45,767 nucleotides of DNA, taken from positions 1 to 45,767 of the forward strand of contig JAPPOR010000276.1 of assembly GCA_028817905.1 (NCBI GenBank), given 5' to 3'. How positions within the stretch are numbered: the first letter of the stretch is position 1; each line of letters begins with the position of its first letter. Below the pieces are notes generated by a model. That model saw nothing but the letters and a program-made list of their open reading frames with translations, did no database searches and was not told the origin of the DNA. Source of the DNA: Myxococcales bacterium (GTDB lineage: Bacteria > Myxococcota_A > Polyangia > Polyangiales > JAFGIB01). Positions 36,214 through 44,261 of this stretch are shown piece by piece. Position numbers and translations under genes: made by a program.

Positions 36214-37148
36214 GGGAGCACCTCGTAGTCGATGAACAGCCCTGCTTCCAAGCTCGTGGTGAGGTTGATACTTCCGCGCGCACCAGCAAAACCACCGAGT
36301 GAAAGCTCAGTATAGGCACCAAACCCCGACAGCATTCGGTACCCGAGGGTGGCTCCCAGATCGAAGCCAACGCTGGTGCCTCCGGCGAGCAGAATTGGAA
36401 CGCCCAGGTGCGCGGCTGTGAAGAGGTCCGGGTCGAGCGCAGCGTAGGCGAGGTATGCAGGCATGAGCGCCAGCTGACTGCCGGCCGGCGTGGGCTCGTA
36501 GAAGCCGCCATCGGCGGTCATCCCGATCGAAGCACCAAGCCCCAGGCCGTGCTGCACCCTCGCGCCAACCGGGAACGCGATGCCCACGAGACCGTCTAAA
36601 AAGACCGGTGCGAAGGTGTCTTGGCCGAAATCCTCGTCCTGGCTCACGCGAAGCGGCACACCCACGCCAACCGTCATGAAGAAGTGGGTCAGGCGGGGCT
36701 CGCCCCGGGGCTCCTCCTGCTCGGCCGCGCCCTCCGCCGCCTTGGGCGGTGGACGCTCCGCCCCGAGCACGACCTTCGGCGGCGCTTCGGCGCTCGCTCG
36801 GGCAGTGTGCCCTGCCGGCGAGCCGACAGCGTTGACCTGCGTGTCCGCGGGCGTCCGGGGCTGCGCCGCGGGGGCTTGCGGCGGCGCCGCGGGTGTCTGG
36901 GGCTGCGCCGCGGGCAGCTGGGGCTGCGCCGTGGGTGTCTGGGGCTGCGCCATGGGCGTCCCAGGTGGCGCTTCGGGCGACTGGGGCTGCGCCGCGGGCA
37001 GCTGGGGCTGCGCCGCGGGCGACTGGGCTCCCGCCGTACGCGATGACATCCATGGTGGCGCGATCAGCAGCACCGACAGGGAGACGACCATCCCCCATTT
37101 GGGCCGCGCAGACGTCCCTGCACGGCTGAAATTATCTCCACATCCCAT
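36210..37148 (-). CDS. Outer-membrane beta-barrel-like protein with Pro/Gln-rich repeat region
   Basis: 312 residues. A signal-anchor-like hydrophobic stretch (20-33) with cleavage near TAGAQS is followed by a Pro/Gln/Ala repeat linker (43-100), then a C-terminal ~165 residues of alternating amphipathic beta-strands rich in Gly and aromatics (for example THFFMTVGVGVPLRVS, GFGAYTELSLGGFAGA), typical of a small outer-membrane barrel. No specific family is claimed. The start is uncertain: ATG 37148, or ATG 37091 which gives a more normal signal peptide and has a G-run just upstream. It heads the three-gene envelope operon and diverges after only 39 bases from the AgmX-like gene. Confidence 0.7.
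   Translation of the reverse strand: MGCGDNFSRAGTSARPKWGMVVSLSVLLIAPPWMSSRTAGAQSPAAQPQLPAAQPQSPEAPPGTPMAQPQTPTAQPQLPAAQPQTPAAPPQAPAAQPRTPADTQVNAVGSPAGHTARASAEAPPKVVLGAERPPPKAAEGAAEQEEPRGEPRLTHFFMTVGVGVPLRVSQDEDFGQDTFAPVFLDGLVGIAFPVGARVQHGLGLGASIGMTADGGFYEPTPAGSQLALMPAYLAYAALDPDLFTAAHLGVPILLAGGTSVGFDLGATLGYRMLSGFGAYTELSLGGFAGARGSINLTTSLEAGLFIDYEVLP
36849..37022 (-). repeat. Pro/Gln/Ala-rich coding repeats (about 24-bp units)
   Basis: The segment encodes about seven imperfect copies of an 8-residue PAAQPQxP unit in the beta-barrel precursor. The + strand shows recurring GGGGCTGCGCC. This is the kind of region that changes length by slippage; the linker may span peptidoglycan. Confidence 0.8.
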
Positions 37149-37187
37149 GAACCGAGTCGCACCTGTTGGCCGTGATATAAGTCCCGC

Positions 37188-37766
37188 GTGTCTCGATTTC
37201 TAGCAGGTTTTTGCTTCGCTTCCCTCCTTTGGGGCGGCCTTTTATACGCCCACACGCAGGGTATTGTCACGCTTGGATTCCTGGCTTCCGATGTTACGCC
37301 ACCGGAGGAAATCACCGCCGACGCCCAGACCGAACGGGGCACCGAGACGGGTAAGAAGCGCCGGCGTAAATGGAAGAAGCGTCCTCGCAAGCGACGCGAG
37401 CTTTCGGGGACGGCGATGACTGGCGACAATCTCGGCGGACCTGACACGCGTCACTTGAATGCCGCCGAGGGGGGCGGCGAGGAGCAACTGGTAAGCAGCG
37501 AAATCGAGGCGGGTTTCGACCGCGCGTTCCCAAAGATTCGCCGATGCCTCATGCTGGTCGATAGTCACGATCCCGTGCGGGGCAAGCTGACGTTCGGGCT
37601 GCGAATCGCGGGCACCGGTCGGATCACCAAGGTGAACCTCAAGGGGCCCGCGGTGGTCACGCGATCGGAGGCGGGCGGGTGCATGCGAAACGCCGCCAAG
37701 AGTATTCAGTTCCGCACCTTCAACGGGCCGGACATGCTCGTGCACTTCCCGATTACCCTGGATTGA
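37188..37766 (+). CDS. AgmX/PglI C-terminal-domain (TonB-like) protein
   Basis: 192 residues. One N-terminal membrane segment (about 4-31) is followed by a strongly basic linker (KKRRRKWKKRPRKRR, 56-70) and a globular C-terminal domain (102-192) with the AgmX/PglI pattern: KIRRCLMLV, GKLTFGLRIAGTGRITKVNL, then GGCMRNAAKSIQF, with the usual cysteine pair C120 and C165. The family is known from gliding and envelope proteins of myxobacteria and is related to TonB C-termini. A trans-envelope linking role is inferred. GTG 37188. It is followed after 3 bases by the TMTC-like gene and diverges from the envelope operon. Confidence 0.8.
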   Translation: MSRFLAGFCFASLLWGGLLYAHTQGIVTLGFLASDVTPPEEITADAQTERGTETGKKRRRKWKKRPRKRRELSGTAMTGDNLGGPDTRHLNAAEGGGEEQLVSSEIEAGFDRAFPKIRRCLMLVDSHDPVRGKLTFGLRIAGTGRITKVNLKGPAVVTRSEAGGCMRNAAKSIQFRTFNGPDMLVHFPITLD

Positions 37767-37769
37767 GCG

Positions 37770-39416
37770 ATGGCGCGCGCCCACGCGCTCTGTACGGCGC
37801 TCGTGCTGGCGGCCTTCGGCCGAGCACTGCCCTACCCGTTCCAGACGACTTGGGATGACGGCCGCTTCATCGTCGACAACCCCCTGGTGCGCGAGCCGAC
37901 CCTTTCACACCTGTGGGCGATCCTGACGCGCCCCCACTTCCAGGCCTATCATCCGCTGCACTTGATCAGTTACTGGCTCGATGTTCCGTGGTCAGATGCC
38001 TCGCCGCCTGTTGTGCGAGCGACCAATCTAGTGCTCTGGGTGGCAGCGGCCAATCTGCTTCTCTGGGCCTTTCGTTCGCTAAATCTGTCGCCGCTCGCGG
38101 CCTGCCTCGCGGCCCTGGCGGTGGCCGTCCATCCGGTACAGGTCGAAGCAGTGGTCTGGGCGACCGGACGCAAGGACGGGCTGGCCATGCTGGGTGCTGC
38201 GGCCACCTTGCTGTTTCACGCTCGCGCGGCCACGCCGTGGGATCGGAACGCATGGCTGTCGCGGGCCGCGTTCCTGTGTGCTGCGCTGGGCAAGACGACC
38301 GTCCTGCCCCTTAGCCTTCTGTTGGTTCTGGTCGACTGCGCACTGGACCGGCGTACGCTGAAGGCTGCGGTCACGCAGCAACTCCCGACCATCGTGGCGG
38401 CGCTCATCCTTTCGCCGATCGTGCTCACTGTCTGGGCGGACAATGAGATGATCCGCACCACCGCAGGCGGCGTTCGCATGGCGCCGGCCCGAGCAATCGC
38501 CACCCTCGGGCACCAGCTGCAGACAGCCCTGTGGCCTTCGCTGACAGCACCGATGTACGACACGCGCGCGATCAACGCCCCGGGGGCGTCGGACTACCTG
38601 CTTTCGATCGCCTGCGTCTTGAGTCTCATGGTCCGCAGCTCTGCGGTACGGATCGCGGGCGGTGGGTTTATCCTTATGATGGTCCCGGTCATGAACCTGG
38701 TCCCCATGTACTTCCCCCTGCAGGATCGCTACCTATCGCTGCCCCTGATACCCCTCGCCCTGGGTATCGGGGTCGGCTTGGATCGACTCTCGCGCGCCCT
38801 TCGTGCACCCCTTGGATCGATCGCGCTTGTCGTGGTTGTGGCGCTGGCAGTGCGCACCGTGCAGTACGCAGGCGAGTGGCAAAGCGAGAGCCGCCTGTGG
38901 GGTCACGCCGCGTCTACCCATCCCCAAGCGTTCTACGCTTGGATGAAGCTCGGCGAGGTGCGTCGTGCGCAGGGCGACCTGTACGGTGCGGTCGTGGCCT
39001 ACGCCCACCTCCCGCGGGTCGATCGGAAGCGCAAGGTGGGTTATGCGGCCCTGCTGCAGGCCGTTGCTCTGCGCGATGAACGCGTCTACGGCCTATCCCC
39101 GTCGCGCGCCGAAGCCTATGCGCGCAGCTTCTACGCAGGTCTGGACGACCCGCGCGGGCTCAAGGTCCTGGCGTCCCGCATGCTCGCCACGGGACATCTC
39201 CGAGCGCTCGAGTTGCCCCTCGCGTTCGCCCTCTCACAGGCACCCGTACCAGATGCAGCCCTGGAGCAGGCCGCCCGAAAACACCTCCAGGAAGGCCGAC
39301 CAAGCGTGGGGTTGTTCTATCTGGGCCGGATGGGCAGACAGACGACCGACGCGGAAGTCCGCGAACTCGCCGCACGGGCGCGAGCACGCGTCACTCCCCT
39401 GCCCCTGTTCGATTGA
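37770..39416 (+). CDS. TMTC-like GT-C-fold membrane protein
   Basis: 548 residues. About nine to ten transmembrane helices precede a helical TPR-like tail (~385-548). Family-like blocks: WDDGRFIVDNPLV (28-40, with the acidic pair D29/D30 in the first extracytoplasmic loop), YHPLHLISYWLD (60-71), HPVQVEAVVWATGRKD (121-136) and DRYLSLPLIPLALG (319-332). These resemble TMTC proteins, GT-C O-mannosyltransferases that use a polyprenyl-phosphate sugar donor. The acceptor and sugar here are unknown. It is coupled to the AgmX-like gene, and its last 26 bases overlap the 3' end of the convergent DUF2723-like gene. Confidence 0.8.
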   Translation: MARAHALCTALVLAAFGRALPYPFQTTWDDGRFIVDNPLVREPTLSHLWAILTRPHFQAYHPLHLISYWLDVPWSDASPPVVRATNLVLWVAAANLLLWAFRSLNLSPLAACLAALAVAVHPVQVEAVVWATGRKDGLAMLGAAATLLFHARAATPWDRNAWLSRAAFLCAALGKTTVLPLSLLLVLVDCALDRRTLKAAVTQQLPTIVAALILSPIVLTVWADNEMIRTTAGGVRMAPARAIATLGHQLQTALWPSLTAPMYDTRAINAPGASDYLLSIACVLSLMVRSSAVRIAGGGFILMMVPVMNLVPMYFPLQDRYLSLPLIPLALGIGVGLDRLSRALRAPLGSIALVVVVALAVRTVQYAGEWQSESRLWGHAASTHPQAFYAWMKLGEVRRAQGDLYGAVVAYAHLPRVDRKRKVGYAALLQAVALRDERVYGLSPSRAEAYARSFYAGLDDPRGLKVLASRMLATGHLRALELPLAFALSQAPVPDAALEQAARKHLQEGRPSVGLFYLGRMGRQTTDAEVRELAARARARVTPLPLFD

Positions 39417-41475
39417 GGGCGCGGGCCAATGCATCCAGCCGCGGGTCCTCGACGCCACGGTGGTGCGCATCGCGAAGCCATGCGCGCGCATCGTCGCTCC
39501 GGCCTGCGGCCCGCGCGTAGCGTGCCAGATTGACCCAGGCGGTTGCGCTCGGGTAGCGATGGTCGAGCGCGCGGCGCGTGCTCGCGATCGCCGCGTCCAG
39601 CCGTCCGGTGCGCGCCAGGGCCGCCCCAAGGGCGATCCAGGCGCTCGCACTGCCGGGGTCCAGCTCGGTGGCCCGGCGCAACATGTCGATCGCTCGCGCA
39701 GCGCCGCCCACACGCAGGCTCTGCTCGCCGGCCAGCCTGTAGGCGCGTGCCCATGGCCAGCGCGCCTCATGCGATGAGGGGTCCAGCGAAACGCGCGCGT
39801 GGCGCGCGCGGGCGAGCAAGGCGGTATCACCCCCGGCGGGCCCGTCGGAACCGAGCCCGCCATCGGCATGGGTCTGCCGGTCGGCACCGACGCGAAAGTA
39901 GGGAACCTCGGGCGTCATCCGTAGCGCGCCCGCGCGACCGATGCGCGCAAGAGGCTCAGGCGACTCCCAGAAGACGGGGCGCGCCGGAACCGGAGTAGCG
40001 AGCTGCGCGACCACTCGAGCCGCAGCATCGGCCCGTTCCTGCGGTTGGGACGCCGACGACGGTCTCCCCCGCTCCCGCACGCCCAGTGTGCGCAGGCGCC
40101 GAAGGTACTGCTCGTCCCAGAGGTGTTGGGCGGGAACCACGGCCACATCGGGGCGCGCCCCCTCGCCGTGGCGAGCGAACAGCGCTGCGGCACACTGGGT
40201 GTCGCTCCAACAGACGAGGACGCTGCGAGCAGGAAGCCGGGCGAGCGAACCGCCAGCCCCGTACAGCTCGTCCGGCACGTAGCCGGCAGAGGCGCCCGAC
40301 GGGGACGTTTCCAGCAGGACGAATACGGGGACCGCACAGGCGGTCGCTGTGACCAGCAAGCGGATCAACCACGGGCGCGCCCACGACATCCCTAGGCCAG
40401 CTCCGACGCCGGCGAGGACGCACAGCGCAGCGCCTGCCGCATGACCCACCTGACGATCGATGACCCCCATGGGGTTGACCCGCGCGGCGTAGACCAGATC
40501 GAGGGTCAATAGCGAAAGCGCGGTCAGTGCGATACCCGTCGTCCGCCGTAACCCCAGCACACAGCCCGCCAGCGCGAAGGGAATCACAAGCCCCAGGTCA
40601 CCCAACTGCTCCAGCAGGGCCAGGCTCGCTGCAGGGCTCCCGGTGGACATCTCGGCAGCGAATGACGAGCGAATCCGGGCCGCGGTGAGATGGTGCGCCA
40701 GCGCGACGAGACCCTCCGGGTTGCCCCAGTCCAATGGAGGCTGCCTGCTCGACGCGATCGGTAGGTAGAAAACGACGCTGGCGGCCGCAACCGCCGCCGG
40801 CACACGGTACCAGACGAACCTGAACATCCTGTCGCGGGCGGCACCCACACCCGACACTTGGCTCGTCACAGCGATCGCGAGCAGCAGCAACAAGAACAGC
40901 CCAGCGGTCACATGTAGGCCCACCGAAAGACCCAGTAGAACGACCAGGATTCCGGCGCAGCGCGGGCCTCGCATCAACGCGTTTGCGCCAGCGACCACTG
41001 CAAGCAGGGCGCTTGTATACACCTCGACGGCGACGGCACTGGCGGCGAACGTTTGCCAGCCGAACAGGCCCGCCGTGGCGACGACCACGGCAACCACGTG
41101 ACCCGCCATCGAGCGTACCCCAAGCCGCCCAAGCCAGCGCAGGACACAGTCTGCGATGAGCGCCAAGGTCAGCGCACCCATGACCGCAACACCGAGGTTC
41201 TGGCGAAAGGCGAGGTTGCCGAGGGGCAAGAAGGAAAACGCGCGCAGCAGCAGCACGTCCACAGGAAACCCGGTGGGGTGAGGAATGCCCAGGACGATCC
41301 CGGCAGTGCCCAGCTCGCCGCTGTCGCGCAGGCCGACGCCCGGTGCTGCCCACGCGCCCAGCAAGCCTGCGTAGACCGCAAACACGAAAAGGACGGCGAC
41401 CCCTCCCCAAGCAGGGACTGCTGAGGCGCCGGATCCGGGAGCGACAGGAACGCAGGCAAAGCGGCTCCACGCCAT
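39391..41475 (-). CDS. DUF2723/TMEM260-like membrane glycosyltransferase candidate with TPRs
   Basis: 694 residues. About eleven transmembrane helices fill residues 25-400. The first loop has GLRDSGELGTAGIVLGIPHP then TGFP (49-71), matching the DSGE ... LGxxHPxGYP signature of DUF2723, whose eukaryotic member TMEM260 is a protein O-mannosyltransferase. Residues ~400-560 form a periplasmic domain and ~560-690 contain TPRs (ARAIDMLRRATELDPGSASA, then the next helix). Start ATG 41475, with GGGAGGGG upstream. Convergent with, and overlapping, the TMTC-like gene; both are candidate polyprenyl-phosphate-sugar-dependent GT-C enzymes. Confidence 0.8.
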   Translation of the reverse strand: MAWSRFACVPVAPGSGASAVPAWGGVAVLFVFAVYAGLLGAWAAPGVGLRDSGELGTAGIVLGIPHPTGFPVDVLLLRAFSFLPLGNLAFRQNLGVAVMGALTLALIADCVLRWLGRLGVRSMAGHVVAVVVATAGLFGWQTFAASAVAVEVYTSALLAVVAGANALMRGPRCAGILVVLLGLSVGLHVTAGLFLLLLLAIAVTSQVSGVGAARDRMFRFVWYRVPAAVAAASVVFYLPIASSRQPPLDWGNPEGLVALAHHLTAARIRSSFAAEMSTGSPAASLALLEQLGDLGLVIPFALAGCVLGLRRTTGIALTALSLLTLDLVYAARVNPMGVIDRQVGHAAGAALCVLAGVGAGLGMSWARPWLIRLLVTATACAVPVFVLLETSPSGASAGYVPDELYGAGGSLARLPARSVLVCWSDTQCAAALFARHGEGARPDVAVVPAQHLWDEQYLRRLRTLGVRERGRPSSASQPQERADAAARVVAQLATPVPARPVFWESPEPLARIGRAGALRMTPEVPYFRVGADRQTHADGGLGSDGPAGGDTALLARARHARVSLDPSSHEARWPWARAYRLAGEQSLRVGGAARAIDMLRRATELDPGSASAWIALGAALARTGRLDAAIASTRRALDHRYPSATAWVNLARYARAAGRSDDARAWLRDAHHRGVEDPRLDALARALNRTGAGE

Positions 41476-41507
41476 CCTATCTCACCCCTCCCACGGGCGA
41501 CCGCTCC

Positions 41508-41523
41508 ATACCCCACAGGGTAT
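41508..41523. promoter_or_regulatory. Operator candidate ATACCC-CACA-GGGTAT
   Basis: Perfect 6-bp inverted repeat with a 4-base spacer in the 115-bp divergent region between the DUF2723-like gene and the exported helical-toroid gene. The symmetry and position suit a dimeric regulator acting on both promoters. No confident -10/-35 was seen. Confidence 0.4.
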
Positions 41524-41590
41524 CGCGGCCTCACTGCCTTCGACAGTCTTCCCCGTTTACTGGTCGGCCTCGATATGCGATGTGCCCGCC

Positions 41591-43318
41591 ATGTCCCGTG
41601 CTTGGAAAATATTCCTCGCAGCGGCGGCCGCCAGCGGCATCGCGGTAGCCGTTTTCCATCTATCGTCGCACCAGGACCCCCCACTCGACCCCACGACCGC
41701 GCCCAAGGGCCTGCCACGCCGGCTCGCGACGTTGCTCGCCCCTCACCCGGACCTCAATCCTCCCCCAGAAGGACCCGTCTACGTGGCCCTGCGTGCGCAA
41801 GGCATCCGTGTCGGTGAAGGCTGGGCTTCAGGCCTCACGTGGCGCCACGCCGCTATCAATGCGACCGAGAAGGTTCGCGCCGAGCACCCGGATCGCGAGG
41901 CCCACATTGATGCGATCGAACTGTGCGTCCCCCATAGCTATCGAAATCGCGCCATCCGCCGTCGTCGGGGCTCTCTGTCCAACAGTCATCGTGGCATCGA
42001 CGGTTTGGAGTTGACCTTCCACGACAAGGTCAGCCGCTACTGCCCGACATCGATGATCGCCCGCAACCAGTCCTTCCCCCTGGTCGACACGGCGTTCCGG
42101 CGCGAGCATGGGATAAAGAAAGATGACTTCTACTCCGACGCATCGGCCCGCAGCTTCGGCGCGCACCAGTTCCTGGTGCAGCTCGGCAACCAGGACCACA
42201 TCAAGCCCATGTATCGCGGCAACACGGTCGTCACCATGAAGGCCGTGACCAGCAAGGGCGTCCATCGGCTCGCGAGGCTCATGGGGGACTGGATGGTCCA
42301 GCAGCTGCAGGACAATGGGCGCATGATCTACCGCTATTTTCCCAGCAGCGGGCGCGAGTCCACGGGGAACAACATGATTCGCCAGTACATGGCTTCGCTG
42401 TGCCTCGTGCGACTTGCGCAGTGGCGCAAGGACAGCGATCTGATGGCGCGGGCGGAACACAACCTGCGCTACAACTTCTCGAGGTTCTTCCGCAGGGATG
42501 GTGACATCGGCCTGATTACATTTCGCGGCCGTAGCAAGCTAGGAGCCGCGGCCCTGGCCGCGCTCGGGGTGGTGGAGGCCCCATTTCGGGACAAGCTGCA
42601 GGAGTTCGAGACCCCGCTGGTGCGCATGACAGAACAAATGCTCCAGCCCGAGGGCCGCTTCATCACGTTCTACGGGACGACCAGCCACGACAACGCCAAC
42701 TTCTACGCGGGGGAGACGCTGCTTCTATGGGCAACCATGTACCAGAAACAGCAGGACCCGGCGCTGCTCGAGCGCTTCATGCGCGCGTTCCGGTACTACA
42801 AGGAGTGGCACCTGGACAACCGCAACCCCGCCTTCATTCCCTGGCACGTACAGGCGTACTACCGGATGTGGCAGGTGACGAAGGATCCGGCGCTTTCGGA
42901 TTTCGTCTTCGTGATGAGCGACTGGCTGCTCGACATGCAGGAATGGGACGAATCCCCGTACCTGGACACCCTCGGCCGCTTCTACGATGACAACAGACGA
43001 CAGTACGGTGTGCCCCACGCGTCTTCCACCGGCGTCTATCTGGAGGGCTACATCGACGCTTACCGACTCGCCAAGGAGTTGGGCGACGAGGGGCGCATGG
43101 TCAACTACCGCCTCGCGATCCTCAGGGGCCTGCGCTCCCTGATGCAGCTCCAATTCGAAGACGACATCGACATGTTCTACGTGTCGCGCCAGGATCGAGT
43201 ATTGGGTGGCATCCGCACCACGGTCTACGACAACAGCATCCGCGTCGACAATGTCCAGCACGGACTCATGGCCATCATGCGAATCATCGACGAATTCGAC
43301 GCTCACGACCTTTGGTAA
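41591..43318 (+). CDS. Exported protein with probable alpha/alpha-toroid domain, unassigned
   Basis: 575 residues from ATG 41591 (GTG 41582 adds three). A signal-anchor (SRAWKIFLAAAAASGIAVAV) puts it outside the cytoplasm. Residues ~60-140 (VYVALRAQGIRVGEGW, then DAIELCVPHSYR) vaguely resemble an AMMECR1-like fold. Residues ~230-570 form a long series of helical hairpins with conserved-looking motifs (STGNNMIRQYMASLCLV, HDNANFYAGETLLLW, HASSTGVYLEGYIDAYRLA), typical of (alpha/alpha)6 barrels found in glycoside hydrolases, lyases and epimerases. I cannot assign an activity. It lies 35 bases before the UbiA-type gene and beside two GT-C candidates, so a role in surface glycan processing is plausible. 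Confidence 0.65.
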   Translation: MSRAWKIFLAAAAASGIAVAVFHLSSHQDPPLDPTTAPKGLPRRLATLLAPHPDLNPPPEGPVYVALRAQGIRVGEGWASGLTWRHAAINATEKVRAEHPDREAHIDAIELCVPHSYRNRAIRRRRGSLSNSHRGIDGLELTFHDKVSRYCPTSMIARNQSFPLVDTAFRREHGIKKDDFYSDASARSFGAHQFLVQLGNQDHIKPMYRGNTVVTMKAVTSKGVHRLARLMGDWMVQQLQDNGRMIYRYFPSSGRESTGNNMIRQYMASLCLVRLAQWRKDSDLMARAEHNLRYNFSRFFRRDGDIGLITFRGRSKLGAAALAALGVVEAPFRDKLQEFETPLVRMTEQMLQPEGRFITFYGTTSHDNANFYAGETLLLWATMYQKQQDPALLERFMRAFRYYKEWHLDNRNPAFIPWHVQAYYRMWQVTKDPALSDFVFVMSDWLLDMQEWDESPYLDTLGRFYDDNRRQYGVPHASSTGVYLEGYIDAYRLAKELGDEGRMVNYRLAILRGLRSLMQLQFEDDIDMFYVSRQDRVLGGIRTTVYDNSIRVDNVQHGLMAIMRIIDEFDAHDLW

Positions 43319-43353
43319 CCTGATAGAATCTGCCTTGGTGTAGCATCGGCCCT

Positions 43354-44217
43354 ATGATCGGCGACTTCATCAAGCTGTCTCGCCCGAAGCACTGGATCAA
43401 GAACGTCTTCGTGTTGATGCCCGCGCCCTTCGCGCTGGCGTCCGGGGCCGAGTTCCAGGCGGTACGCTTCTTCGTCGGGCTTGCGGCCTTCTGCCTCGCC
43501 AACTCGGCCGTGTACTCTTTCAACGACGCCCAGGACGCCGAGCGGGATCGGCTTCACGACGAGAAGCGAAATCGCCCGGTGGCCGCGGGGCGAATCTCGG
43601 AACGGGCGGCCTATGCTTACGCGGCGCTGTTGGTCGCGGCCGGCACCGGACTCGCCTATGCGAGCGGAAGCACCATGGCGATGGTCGTGTTCGCGACGTA
43701 CCTGGTCTCCAATCTATTCTATTCCCTCAAGGGCAAGAACATCCCACTGGTGGACGTGTTCCTGCTGGCCGGATTCTTCCTGCTACGCTTCTTGTTGGGC
43801 TGCGCACTGCTGGGAGTCGCTGCCTCCAATTGGCTGCTCCTGTGCTCTTCGGCTCTGGCACTGTTCCTGGGCCTGGCCAAGCGGCGCTCAGACATTCTAA
43901 AGGGGCTTGACGAGTCCCATCGCCCCGCGCTCATGGGCTACAACGAGGGCTTCCTCGACCACGCGATGGGCATCACCGCGAGCATGACGATCGTGGCCTA
44001 CGCCCTGTACTCGATGGAAGCCGAGGTGCTTGCTGATGGGCGGGAGTTCGCCTCCCTCCCCTTTGTCGTGTTTGGGGTCCTGGACATCTTGCGCAAGGCC
44101 CACGTGGAAAGGGCTGGAGGCTCCCCTGTCGACCTGTTGCTCGGCTCGCCCAGCCTGATCGCAGGCGGCTTCGGATGGCTGATCAGTACGGCGTGGAGCG
44201 TCCGACTGTTCGGGTGA
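43354..44217 (+). CDS. UbiA-family decaprenyl-phosphate phosphoribosyltransferase-like protein
   Basis: 287 residues with about eight to nine transmembrane helices. The N-terminus, RPKHWIKNVFVLMP, is typical of the DPPR-synthase branch (Rv3806c type) of UbiA prenyltransferases. Metal/diphosphate motifs: NDAQDAERDRLH (57-68) with KRNRPVAAG (71-79), and the second motif YSLKGKNIPLVD (123-134). This branch transfers phosphoribose from PRPP to polyprenyl phosphate, the first step towards polyprenyl-phospho-arabinose or ribose donors. DprE1/DprE2-type epimerase genes and the DPPR phosphatase are not in the window. Assignment to the branch is from motif memory; another UbiA function is possible. 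Start ATG 43354. Confidence 0.87.
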   Translation: MIGDFIKLSRPKHWIKNVFVLMPAPFALASGAEFQAVRFFVGLAAFCLANSAVYSFNDAQDAERDRLHDEKRNRPVAAGRISERAAYAYAALLVAAGTGLAYASGSTMAMVVFATYLVSNLFYSLKGKNIPLVDVFLLAGFFLLRFLLGCALLGVAASNWLLLCSSALALFLGLAKRRSDILKGLDESHRPALMGYNEGFLDHAMGITASMTIVAYALYSMEAEVLADGREFASLPFVVFGVLDILRKAHVERAGGSPVDLLLGSPSLIAGGFGWLISTAWSVRLFG

Positions 44218-44232
44218 GCCTCTTTGTCGGCG

Positions 44233-44261
44233 CACGGCAGCGCGGTGCTTGGCTGCCCGTG
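44233..44261. terminator. Hairpin between convergent genes
   Basis: CACGGCAGC (44233-44241) pairs with GCTGCC-C-GTG (44252-44261) with one bulged base. It fills the 44-base gap between the UbiA-like gene and the convergent right-edge gene, ending exactly at that gene's stop (TAA, 44262-44264). Likely a shared terminator. Confidence 0.45.
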
